Part shown: piece after piece, positions 48,387 to 55,691 of the stretch
How positions within the stretch are numbered: the first letter of the stretch is position 1
How the letters are laid out: every line of letters starts with the position of its first letter
From: Catenuloplanes indicus
GTDB lineage: Bacteria > Actinomycetota > Actinomycetes > Mycobacteriales > Micromonosporaceae
Assembly (NCBI RefSeq): GCF_030813715.1
Contig: NZ_JAUSUZ010000001.1
Span: forward strand, 496,001 to 560,000
Direction of reading: 5' to 3'
Length of the DNA stretch: 64,000 bases
Made by a program: the position numbers and the translations under genes
Notes under the pieces: generated by a model
What the model was told of the DNA's origin: nothing
The model's database searches: none
What the model saw: the letters and a program-made list of their open reading frames with translations, nothing else

Positions 48387-49615
48387 GCCGGCGCCTCCGC
48401 CCGGTCGCGCGGCTCGCCGAGGATCAGCACCGCGTTGTTGCCGCCGAACGCGAGCGCGTTGTTCTGCGCCACCCGCAGCCGGGCCGGGCGGGCCTGGTTC
48501 GGCACGCAGTCGAGGTCGCACGCCGGGTCGGTCTGCCGGTGGTTGATGGTCGGCGGGATGAACCCGTCGGCGATCGCGAGCGCGCAGGCCGCGGCGGCGA
48601 GCGCGCTGGCCGCGCCCATGGTGTGCCCGATCATCGCCTTGATCGAGATGGTGGGCGGCGGGCGTTCGCCGAAGACCTGGTGGATCGCGCCGGCCTCGAC
48701 GACGTCGTTGGCCTTGGTGCCGGTGCCGTGCGCGGAGATGAAGTCGACCTCCTCCGGCCGGATGCCGGCGTTGCGGTGCGCGCGGGTGATGCAGTCGGCG
48801 AGGCTGTCCCGGTCCGGGGCGACCGGGTGCAGCGCGTCGCAGTTGAGCCCGTATCCGCGGATCTCGGCGTAGACGCGCGCGCCGCGGGCCCGGGCCGACT
48901 CCTCGCTCTCCATCACCAGGATCCCGGCGCCCTCGCCGGTGAGGATGCCGCGGCGGTGCAGGTCGAACGGCTGGCAGATCTCCGGTGCGATGGTGCCCAG
49001 GCGGTAGAAGCCGGTGAACGTCTTGCGGCACATCGCGTCCGCGCCGCCGCACAGCGCCAGGTCGACGTCGCCGGCTCGGATCGCGTCGAAGCCGTAGCCG
49101 ACGGCGTAGTTGCCGGCCGCGCACGCGGTGGGGATGGTGACCGCCTCCACGTCGTACAGGCCGAGTTCGCGCACGATGCCGGCGGACAGCTGCCCGGCGC
49201 CGGTGCGGCGGGCCACCCGCGGGTCCGCGTCCTCGCCGCGCAGCTGGCCGGCGACCAGGGCGTCGAGGTCGCGGGACTCGCCGTCGGTGGTGCCGATCGA
49301 GATCAGGGAGCGGCGGTCCCGGGCCGCGTCGAGGTCGAGGCCGGCGTCCCGCAGGCCCATCCGCGCGGCGGCGACCGCGAACTGCGCGGCCCGGCCCAGC
49401 TCGGCCGGGTCGCTCTCGCGCACCCACCGCTCGGGTACGAAGTCGCCGACCTCGCATCCGTTGGCGTAGGCGAACCCGGCGGTGTCGAACGCGGTGATCG
49501 GGCTGACCCCGCTGCGGCCGGCGCGCAGTCCCGCGCGGAACTCGTCCACGCCCGTGCCGATGCTGGTGACGATGCCGAGGCCCGTCACGACCACCCGGCG
49601 TTGCCGATTGTCCAT
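48383..49615 (-). CDS. Beta-ketoacyl-ACP synthase (active, 3; FabF-like)
   Basis: 410 residues from the ATG at 49615, full FabF length; the extra upstream residues of the open frame are not family-like. Cys in PTACAAGNYAVG near residue 163, His in AHGTGTKAND near 293, His in IGHTMGAAS near 328, and NNALAFGGNNAVL at the C terminus. It follows the first ACP of the operon and is the best candidate for the main elongating enzyme. Confidence 0.94.
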   Translation of the reverse strand: MDNRQRRVVVTGLGIVTSIGTGVDEFRAGLRAGRSGVSPITAFDTAGFAYANGCEVGDFVPERWVRESDPAELGRAAQFAVAAARMGLRDAGLDLDAARDRRSLISIGTTDGESRDLDALVAGQLRGEDADPRVARRTGAGQLSAGIVRELGLYDVEAVTIPTACAAGNYAVGYGFDAIRAGDVDLALCGGADAMCRKTFTGFYRLGTIAPEICQPFDLHRRGILTGEGAGILVMESEESARARGARVYAEIRGYGLNCDALHPVAPDRDSLADCITRAHRNAGIRPEEVDFISAHGTGTKANDVVEAGAIHQVFGERPPPTISIKAMIGHTMGAASALAAAACALAIADGFIPPTINHRQTDPACDLDCVPNQARPARLRVAQNNALAFGGNNAVLILGEPRDRAEAPA

Positions 49616-49661
49616 GCTGTCCACCGTCCTTGAGGGCCGCGCGCGGAGATGCCGGTCCGGT

Positions 49662-49928
49662 TCAGGCGCGGCGCGCGTCGTCGACGACGGCGTAGACGCC
49701 CTCAAGGTTGACCATCCGGCTCAGCTCGGCCTGGTCGATCTCGATGCGCAGCTCCCGCTCGAGGGCCGCGAGGATCTCGATGGCCCGCAGCGAGTCGGCG
49801 TCGTGCTCCTCCTTGAAGAGGCTGGTCTCGGTGACCTCGTCCGCGTCGATCTCCAGGACGTCGCAGATGATCTCCTTGATCGTGCTCTTCTGCTGCGCGT
49901 CGAGGGTGGTGGGGTTCGCGCTGGTCAT
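49662..49928 (-). CDS. Acyl carrier protein (polyketide operon, first copy)
   Basis: 88 residues, acidic, with the carrier motif EEHDADSLRAIEILAALERE and the Ser near residue 46. First gene of the 15-gene reducing polyketide operon. A SARP-type box lies 96 bases upstream. Confidence 0.93.
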   Translation of the reverse strand: MTSANPTTLDAQQKSTIKEIICDVLEIDADEVTETSLFKEEHDADSLRAIEILAALERELRIEIDQAELSRMVNLEGVYAVVDDARRA

Positions 49929-50023
49929 GTCGCCTCCGCTGCGATCTCGGCGCGGCGGCGGGCATGCTGCTCGCCCGGTCGCTGCCGATTCCTGTGGTCC
50001 GGTGGATCGCAGCGTGCCGGGCG

Positions 50024-50041
50024 GCGCTATGAGATTCCTAT
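50024..50041 (-). promoter_or_regulatory. SARP-type direct-repeat box upstream of the polyketide operon
   Basis: On the minus strand: ATAGGAA TCTC ATAGCGC, with an 11-base period. It is placed between the response-regulator stop (50051) and the first ACP (49928), so the polyketide operon has its own promoter and is not just read through from the two-component genes. Confidence 0.72.
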
Positions 50042-50050
50042 CAGCTCGGC

Positions 50051-50710
50051 TCAGCGGCGCAGATACGCCAGCACGGCGAGCACCCGGCGGTGGTCGTCGC
50101 CGTCCGCGCGGATCTCCAGCTTGGCGAGGATGCTGCCGATGTGCTTGCCGACCGCGGCCTCGGTGACGCTCAGCGCCCGCGCGATGCCGGCGTTGGACCG
50201 GCCCTCGGCCATCAGCCCGAGCACCTCCCGCTCGCGCGGGGTGAGCCGGTCGACCGGGTCGCGGTAGCGGCGCATCACCATCCGGACCACGTCCGGGTCG
50301 ATGACGGTGGTGCCGGCGGCGACCCCGGCGAGCGCGTCCATGAAGTCCCGCACGTCGCCGATGCGGTCCTTGAGCAGGTAGCCGACGCCGCCGTCGCCGG
50401 CGGAGTCGAGCAGTTCCATCGCGTAGGTCTGCTCGACGTACTGGCTGAGCACCAGCACGGCCAGGCCGGGGTGGCGCCCGCGCAGCGTGACCGCGGCCCG
50501 CAGCCCCTCGTCGGTGAAGGTGGGCGGCATCCGCACGTCCGCGATCACCAGGTCCGGACGGTGCGCCTCGACCTCCGTGATCAGGTCCGCGGCGTTGCCG
50601 ACGGTGGCGACGACGTCGTGGCCGAACCGGCCGAGCAGGTGCGCCACGCCCATCCGGACGAGCACGCCGTCCTCGGCGATGATCACGCGTAGGGAGCCGT
50701 CGGTCGGCAA
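50051..50710 (-). CDS. NarL/LuxR-type response regulator
   Basis: 219 residues with the TTG at 50710, chosen because GGAGGT lies four bases upstream and no ATG/GTG precedes the conserved RVIIAEDGVLVRMG start. The receiver has its phospho-Asp in LVIADVRMPP near residue 57 and Lys in YLLKDRIGD. The C-terminal LuxR helix-turn-helix (about 150-215) reads LTPREREVLGLMAEGRSNAG, then IARALSVTEAAVGKHIGSIL. It overlaps the kinase gene by 28 bases. It forms a DesK/DesR-type pair and probably controls the divergent ABC transporter. Confidence 0.93.
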   Translation of the reverse strand: MPTDGSLRVIIAEDGVLVRMGVAHLLGRFGHDVVATVGNAADLITEVEAHRPDLVIADVRMPPTFTDEGLRAAVTLRGRHPGLAVLVLSQYVEQTYAMELLDSAGDGGVGYLLKDRIGDVRDFMDALAGVAAGTTVIDPDVVRMVMRRYRDPVDRLTPREREVLGLMAEGRSNAGIARALSVTEAAVGKHIGSILAKLEIRADGDDHRRVLAVLAYLRR

Positions 50711-51966
50711 GGGACCTCCAGTCGGAGCAGCGTCGGCCCGCCGCGCGGGCTGGACAGGATGACGGTGCCGTCCAGCACGGCCAGCCGGTCGGCCAGCCCG
50801 GCCAGCCCGGTGCCCGCGCCCGCGTCCGCGCCGCCGACGCCGTCGTCGCGCACCTCGACGACGAGCCGGCCGGCGTCGATCCGGCCGTCCACAGTAGCCG
50901 AACCGGCCCCGCTGTGCCGGGCCACGTTCGCCAGTGCCTCGCAGACCGCGAAGTAGGCGGTCGACTCCACCGCGGACGGCAGCCGGTCCGGAAGATCGAA
51001 ACGGACCTGCACGGGTACGGCGGACCGGTCGGCCACCGCGCCGACCGCGGCCGGCAGCCCGCGGTCGGTGAGCACCTGCGGGTGGATGCCGCGGATCAGC
51101 TCGCGGATCTCCTCCAGCGCGAGCCGCGCCTCGTCCCGCGCCTGCGCGACCAGCGCGCCCACCTCGTCCGGCTCGCAGACCTCGGCCAGGCCGAGGGTCA
51201 TGGACAGTGACAGCAGCCGCTGCTGCGCGCCGTCGTGCAGGTCCCGCTCGATGCGCCGGCGTTCGGCCTCGAACGCGTCGACCAGGCGGGCGCGGGAGCG
51301 GGACAGCTCCTGCACCCGCTCGGTCAGCTCGACCTGGGTGCTGCCCAGCAACCGGCGGCTGAGCACCGCGCGGGCCGCGGCCAGGCCGGTCAGCACGTAT
51401 CCGCCGGGGACGAGCAGGACCAGGCCGGCCACCGCCGTCGCCCACGCGGGTCCCCAGGAGACGATCTGCCACGTCTTGAGGACCTTGACGCCCTCCTCGT
51501 CGGCGAACGCGAGCAGCAGCGGGGTGACCAGCAGCGCCAGCGGGACGACCAGGCCGCCGAGCAGCGCGGTGACCTCGACCAGCCACAGCACCAGCGCGCT
51601 GAGCATCAGGTGGCCCAGCTCGCGCCAGGTGCCCGGTTCCCGCCACCGGGTCCGCAGCCAGCACCACAGCCCGGGCTCGGCCGGCACCCGGTGCGGGCCG
51701 TCGATGGGGGCGCTGTCGACGAGCGGCAGCAGCCGCCGCTCGATCACGGCGGCCGGCACGCCGGCCAGGGTCACACCGCACAGCAGCGGTACGCCGACGA
51801 GCAGCACGACGGTGGCGGTGCCGAGCAGGAACAGGCTGAGCACGACGATCAGCCCGATCACGCCGAGCGTGGCGGTGGCCGTCAGGTAGGCGGCGGAGCG
51901 CCAGGGCCACGCGGTGAGCAGCAGATCGCGCCGCCGGAGTGCGGCCCAGGCGGTTGGCGTGTGCAC
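50683..51966 (-). CDS. DesK-type sensor histidine kinase
   Basis: 427 residues from a GTG at 51966. The N-terminal ~200 residues carry about four to five membrane spans with little extracellular loop, as in kinases that sense membrane stress. The HisKA_3 box RDLHDGAQQRLLSLSMTLGL lies near residue 240. The HATPase has EALANVARHSGAG and DDGVGGADAGAGTGLAGLADR near residue 385. The partner regulator follows directly. The divergent MacB-like transporter suggests a module that senses and removes a cell-envelope-active compound, possibly the product itself. Confidence 0.92.
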   Translation of the reverse strand: MHTPTAWAALRRRDLLLTAWPWRSAAYLTATATLGVIGLIVVLSLFLLGTATVVLLVGVPLLCGVTLAGVPAAVIERRLLPLVDSAPIDGPHRVPAEPGLWCWLRTRWREPGTWRELGHLMLSALVLWLVEVTALLGGLVVPLALLVTPLLLAFADEEGVKVLKTWQIVSWGPAWATAVAGLVLLVPGGYVLTGLAAARAVLSRRLLGSTQVELTERVQELSRSRARLVDAFEAERRRIERDLHDGAQQRLLSLSMTLGLAEVCEPDEVGALVAQARDEARLALEEIRELIRGIHPQVLTDRGLPAAVGAVADRSAVPVQVRFDLPDRLPSAVESTAYFAVCEALANVARHSGAGSATVDGRIDAGRLVVEVRDDGVGGADAGAGTGLAGLADRLAVLDGTVILSSPRGGPTLLRLEVPCRPTAPYA

Positions 51967-52098
51967 CGCATCACCCTATGTCATGGTCCGGGTGAGTCCC
52001 AGGGTCCTCGTACCACTACCGGGGGTATGCCTAGCACTACCCCAAGACTCCATCCTGTACCAATGTGCCGGCGGCCCGGATCGCGTTGACTGTGCATC
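51967..52098. promoter_or_regulatory. Divergent promoter region with a 21-bp-phased direct repeat
   Basis: The 132 bases between the kinase gene and the ABC transporter hold CACTACC at 52014-52020 and again at 52035-52041, exactly 21 bases apart (two helical turns). The second copy precedes the GTG of the ATPase gene by about 58 bases. It is a candidate site for the NarL-type regulator. I see no clear -35/-10 pair. Confidence 0.5.
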
Positions 52099-52851
52099 GT
52101 GGAATCCGCTGCCCTTCGCACCCCCGCCGTCCGTCTCGCCGCGGTGTCCAAGACATACGGCACCGGCTCCGCCGCCGTACCCGCGCTGCGGGACGTGAGC
52201 GTGGAGTTCGCCGCCGGCGCGCTCACCGCGATCATGGGGCCGTCCGGGTCCGGCAAGTCCACGCTGCTCCAGGTGGCGGCCGGGCTGGACCGGGCGGACA
52301 CCGGCGAGATCGTGGTCGGCGAGGTGGAGCTGTCCCGGCTCAGCGAGACCCGGCTGACGCTGCTGCGCCGTACCCACATCGGGTTCGTCTTCCAGGCGTT
52401 CAACCTGCTGCCGGCGCTGACCGCGGAGCAGAACGTGAGCCTGCCGCTGCGCCTGGCCGGGAAGCGGCCGGGACGCGCCGCGGTCCGGGACGTGCTGGCG
52501 CGGGTCGGCCTCGCCGACCGGGCCCGGCACCGGCCGGCCGAGATGTCCGGCGGCCAGCAGCAGCGAGTGGCGATCGCCCGCGCGCTGGTCACCCGCCCGG
52601 CCGTGCTCTTCGCCGACGAGCCGACCGGCGCGCTGGACAGCGTGACCGGCCGGGAGGTGCTGGTCATGCTGCGTGAGCTGGTCGACCGGGAACGGCAGAC
52701 GATCATCATGGTCACCCACGACCCGGTCGCCGCGTCGTACGCGGACCGGGTGGTGTTCTTCGCCGACGGCCGGCCCGCCGGTGAACTGCTGCGGCCCACC
52801 GCCGAGGCGGTCGCCGCGCGGATGACCGGCAGTGGGGCGCTGGCGTGCTGA
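52099..52851 (+). CDS. ABC transporter ATP-binding protein (MacB/LolD-like)
   Basis: 250 residues from a GTG at 52099. Walker A GPSGSGKSTLL near residue 48, Q-loop in FVFQAFNLLPALT (the FQxFNLLP signature of the MacB/LolD/FtsE branch), ABC signature MSGGQQQRVAIARAL, Walker B VLFADEPTGALDS and the His loop MVTHD. Transporters of this branch move substrates out of the membrane or transmit force across it. It is coupled with the permease by a 7-base overlap. Confidence 0.95.
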   Translation: MESAALRTPAVRLAAVSKTYGTGSAAVPALRDVSVEFAAGALTAIMGPSGSGKSTLLQVAAGLDRADTGEIVVGEVELSRLSETRLTLLRRTHIGFVFQAFNLLPALTAEQNVSLPLRLAGKRPGRAAVRDVLARVGLADRARHRPAEMSGGQQQRVAIARALVTRPAVLFADEPTGALDSVTGREVLVMLRELVDRERQTIIMVTHDPVAASYADRVVFFADGRPAGELLRPTAEAVAARMTGSGALAC

Positions 52852-55325
52852 TCGTGGCACTGCAGACGCTGCGCAGCCGGTGGGCGGGCTTCCTCGGCAC
52901 GTTCGTCGCGCTCGCGCTCGGCGTCGCACTGCTGACCGCGACCGGTCTGGTGCTGAACGCGACGGTCAGCGCGCCGGCCCGGGCGCCGCAGCGGTACGCG
53001 GCGGTGCCGACCGTGGTGACCGGCTACGACCAGCTGCGGGTGGAGACCACCAACGGCGTGGACAGTCAGCCGCTGGGCGTGCCGTCCGGCGTGCCCGCCG
53101 AGGTGATCGACGGCGTGCGGCGCCTCGATCCCGGCGCGGTGCTCGACCGCACGTTCTACGCGCAGCTGGTGCGGGACGGGCGGGGCGGCGGCGCGCGCAC
53201 CGGGCACCCGTGGCCGGCGGCGGCGCTCACGCCGTACCAGCTGGTCGACGGCACCGCGCCGGGTGACGACGGCGAGATCGTGGCCGGCACGGACGCGGGC
53301 GTGGCCGTGGGCGCGTCCGTGCCGGTCCTGACCGTCGCCGGCGTCCGCGACTACCGGGTGTCCGGCCTGGTCCGGCCGGTGCCGTTCGAATCGGCGCTGT
53401 TCTTCAGCGAGGCGGAGGCCGCGCGGATCTCGCCGCGGGTCGACGCGGTGGCCACCTCGGCCGGCGCGGACGCGGTGACCGGCGTGGTGGGCGCGACCGG
53501 CGGGCGGGTGCTGCACGGCGACGGCCGGCGGGAGGCCGACCCGGACCGGGCCGCCGACGCGGAGGCGCTGGTCACGGTGAACGCGATCGTGGGCACCTCG
53601 GCCGGCATCGCCGGGTTCGTGGCGATCTTCGTGGTCGCGTCGACGTTCTCGTTCGCGGTGGTGCAGCGGCGGCGGGAGTTCGGGTTGCTGCGGGTGGTCG
53701 GGCTGACGCCCGGCCAGGTGCGCCGCATGGTCTACACGGAGGCGCTGGCCGTCGGGCTGGTGGCGGCCGCGGCCGGGGTGTGGCTGGGCCGGGCCGGCGC
53801 GGCACCGCTCGGCCGGTGGATGACCGGCCTGGGCCTGGCGCCGCCGTGGTTCACGGTCGGGCCCGCGACCTGGCCGATGATCACGGCGTTCGCGATCGGT
53901 GTGCTGGTGGCGCTGGCCGGGGTGGCGGCGGCGTCCGCGCGGGCCGGGCGGGTGCGCCCGGTGGAGGCGCTGCGGGACGCGGCGGTCGAGGGCCGGGCGA
54001 TGACGCCGGTGCGGTGGCTGGCCGGTCTGCTGTTCCTTTCCGGCGGTCTGTACCTGATGCTGTCCGCCGCGGCCACCGATCCGGAGAGCGTGGTCGGCCG
54101 CAAGTGGTACACGACCGTACCGATGCTGCTCCTCGTCGCTTTCGGGCTTCTCGCCCCGGCGCTGGTGCCGCCGGTGGTCCGCCTGGTCGGGCTGCCGTTG
54201 CGCGCGATGCGCGGCGCGGGTGCGATGGTGGTCCGGCAGAGCGCGCTGACCGCGGCACGCCGGACCGCGTCCACGGCCGCGCCGGTGATGCTCGCGGTCG
54301 GGCTGACCGGGTCGCTGCTGGGCGCGACCGCCACCATCGACGCGGCGAAGGCGACCGAGCGGCGGGAGCGGATCGCCGCGGACTTCGTGGTGCTGCCGCG
54401 CGACACGCCGGGGCTCAGCGAGACGGCCGTGGCCCGGGTCCGGGCGGTGCCCGGTGCGGACGTGCTGGCGTCCCGGGCGACCACGCTGTACGTCGTGGAG
54501 GGTGGCGAGACGTTGCTGCGGCAGTCCGCCGAGGCGGTCGACCCGGGCGCGCTGGGCCGGGTGGCGCTGCCGCCGGTCGCCGCCGGATCGCTGGCCGGAC
54601 TCGACGACGGCGCGATCGCGGTGAACGCGGAGTGGGATCGCGCGGTCGGCGACGAGGTGGCGGTGTGGCGGGCGGACGGCAGCGCCGCGACGCTGCGGGT
54701 GGTGGCCGTGCTCGACGCCGGCATCTCCGGCGCGGGCGTGTACGTGACCCCGGCCAACGCCCCCGCCGGGCTGACCGGCGCGGTGTACGTCAAGGCCCAC
54801 CCCGGCACCGACACCGGCGCGCTTCGCCGGGCACTGGCCGCGGCGACCGACGGGCTCGCCGCCTCGGTCACGCCGATGCCGGAGTGGGCGGCCGCCACGG
54901 CGGCGAAGAACCGGCAGACCACGGTGCGCGGTCTGCAGGCGGTGCTCGGCGTGACGCTGCTGTACACCGCGATCGCGATCGTGAACACGTTGCTGATGGC
55001 GGTGGCCGGCCGGTCACGGGACCTGGCGGTGTTCCGGCTGTCCGGTGCGACGCGAGCGCAGGCGCTGCGCACGATCGCCGGTGAGTCGCTGGTCGTGGTG
55101 GCGGTCGGCGTGGCGCTGGCGGCGGGCGCCGCGGCGCTCAACCTGGCCGGCATGTGGCTGTCGGTGGTCCGACTCGTCGGGTTCACGTCGATCGCCGTGC
55201 CGTGGGCCGCGGTGGCGGCGGTGGCCGGGATCTGCGCGGTGCTGGCGCTGGTCGCGTCGATCATGCCCGCGTACTTTGCGCTGGTCCGGCGGCGTGCGAT
55301 TAGCGCCGCGGCGGCCCGGGAGTAA
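52845..55325 (+). CDS. ABC transporter permease with two FtsX domains
   Basis: 826 residues from a GTG at 52845. It has an N-terminal span (about residues 15-38) and a large extracytoplasmic domain to about 240. A first FtsX block covers about 245-370, followed by further spans to about 440 with the linker loop after the second group. A second extracytoplasmic domain and a second FtsX block complete it (spans near 700-815). A single polypeptide with two FtsX modules is the form seen in actinobacterial exporters next to peptide-antibiotic clusters. Role in self-resistance or export is inferred from the context. Confidence 0.92.
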   Translation: MLIVALQTLRSRWAGFLGTFVALALGVALLTATGLVLNATVSAPARAPQRYAAVPTVVTGYDQLRVETTNGVDSQPLGVPSGVPAEVIDGVRRLDPGAVLDRTFYAQLVRDGRGGGARTGHPWPAAALTPYQLVDGTAPGDDGEIVAGTDAGVAVGASVPVLTVAGVRDYRVSGLVRPVPFESALFFSEAEAARISPRVDAVATSAGADAVTGVVGATGGRVLHGDGRREADPDRAADAEALVTVNAIVGTSAGIAGFVAIFVVASTFSFAVVQRRREFGLLRVVGLTPGQVRRMVYTEALAVGLVAAAAGVWLGRAGAAPLGRWMTGLGLAPPWFTVGPATWPMITAFAIGVLVALAGVAAASARAGRVRPVEALRDAAVEGRAMTPVRWLAGLLFLSGGLYLMLSAAATDPESVVGRKWYTTVPMLLLVAFGLLAPALVPPVVRLVGLPLRAMRGAGAMVVRQSALTAARRTASTAAPVMLAVGLTGSLLGATATIDAAKATERRERIAADFVVLPRDTPGLSETAVARVRAVPGADVLASRATTLYVVEGGETLLRQSAEAVDPGALGRVALPPVAAGSLAGLDDGAIAVNAEWDRAVGDEVAVWRADGSAATLRVVAVLDAGISGAGVYVTPANAPAGLTGAVYVKAHPGTDTGALRRALAAATDGLAASVTPMPEWAAATAAKNRQTTVRGLQAVLGVTLLYTAIAIVNTLLMAVAGRSRDLAVFRLSGATRAQALRTIAGESLVVVAVGVALAAGAAALNLAGMWLSVVRLVGFTSIAVPWAAVAAVAGICAVLALVASIMPAYFALVRRRAISAAAARE

Positions 55326-55336
55326 GGAAGCGGGCC

Positions 55337-55367
55337 GAGGCGCCGGATTCCCCCGGTCCGGCGCCTC
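55337..55367 (+). terminator. Terminator hairpin after the ABC transporter
   Basis: Perfect 11-bp arms GAGGCGCCGGA (55337-55347) and TCCGGCGCCTC (55357-55367) with a 9-base loop, 12 bases after the permease stop codon. There is no T-run. Confidence 0.82.
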
Positions 55368-55403
55368 CCACTTCCCGCAGTGCTATCACCCATCGTTACC
55401 GGG

Positions 55404-55432
55404 TTGACACGCAGATGAAATCTGCATTAGCT
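55404..55432 (+). promoter_or_regulatory. Promoter with an inverted repeat in its spacer, upstream of the SARP gene
   Basis: TTGACA at 55404-55409 and TTAGCT at 55427-55432 are separated by 17 bases, a good sigma-70-type layout. The spacer contains a perfect inverted repeat, GCAGAT-GAA-ATCTGC (55411-55425), which would place a dimeric repressor directly on the promoter. The surrounding DNA is much less GC-rich than the rest of the window. It is the most likely promoter of the SARP gene and would give a leader of about 250 bases. Confidence 0.65.
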
Positions 55433-55691
55433 TCCACCACGGCGCACGACGATGGGGGGGAATCGATCATGGCCACGGTGGATAGCTGACGACCAGCACC
55501 TCCACAGCTCGTTCACAACATTCACTCAGGTCTTCATCCAGGTGCTCGGCGGACGATGCCGTCCCCGTCCTGAAGACGGCCTGACCTGCTCAGCAGTGCG
55601 AACCGCGCCGACCATGACGGGCGGCGCGTCGTCATGCCCGCACACGTGAATGAACAGCGGAAGAGCAGGGCTCATACGCCACGGGGGAAAG
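55433..55691 (+). other. Long untranslated leader of the SARP gene
   Basis: About 260 bases without a credible gene. A six-codon reading frame (ATG at 55469, stop at 55487-55489) follows a GGGGGGG run and could be a leader peptide, but it is too short to judge. A 65-codon frame over 55452-55649 has no family likeness and I do not call it. No SARP-type ATAG direct repeat is present, so the regulator does not appear to autoregulate through that site. Confidence 0.4.

Noticed and set aside
55452-55649. A 65-codon frame upstream of the SARP gene
   Set aside because: No family likeness and a composition unlike the neighbours. It lies in the leader after the probable promoter.
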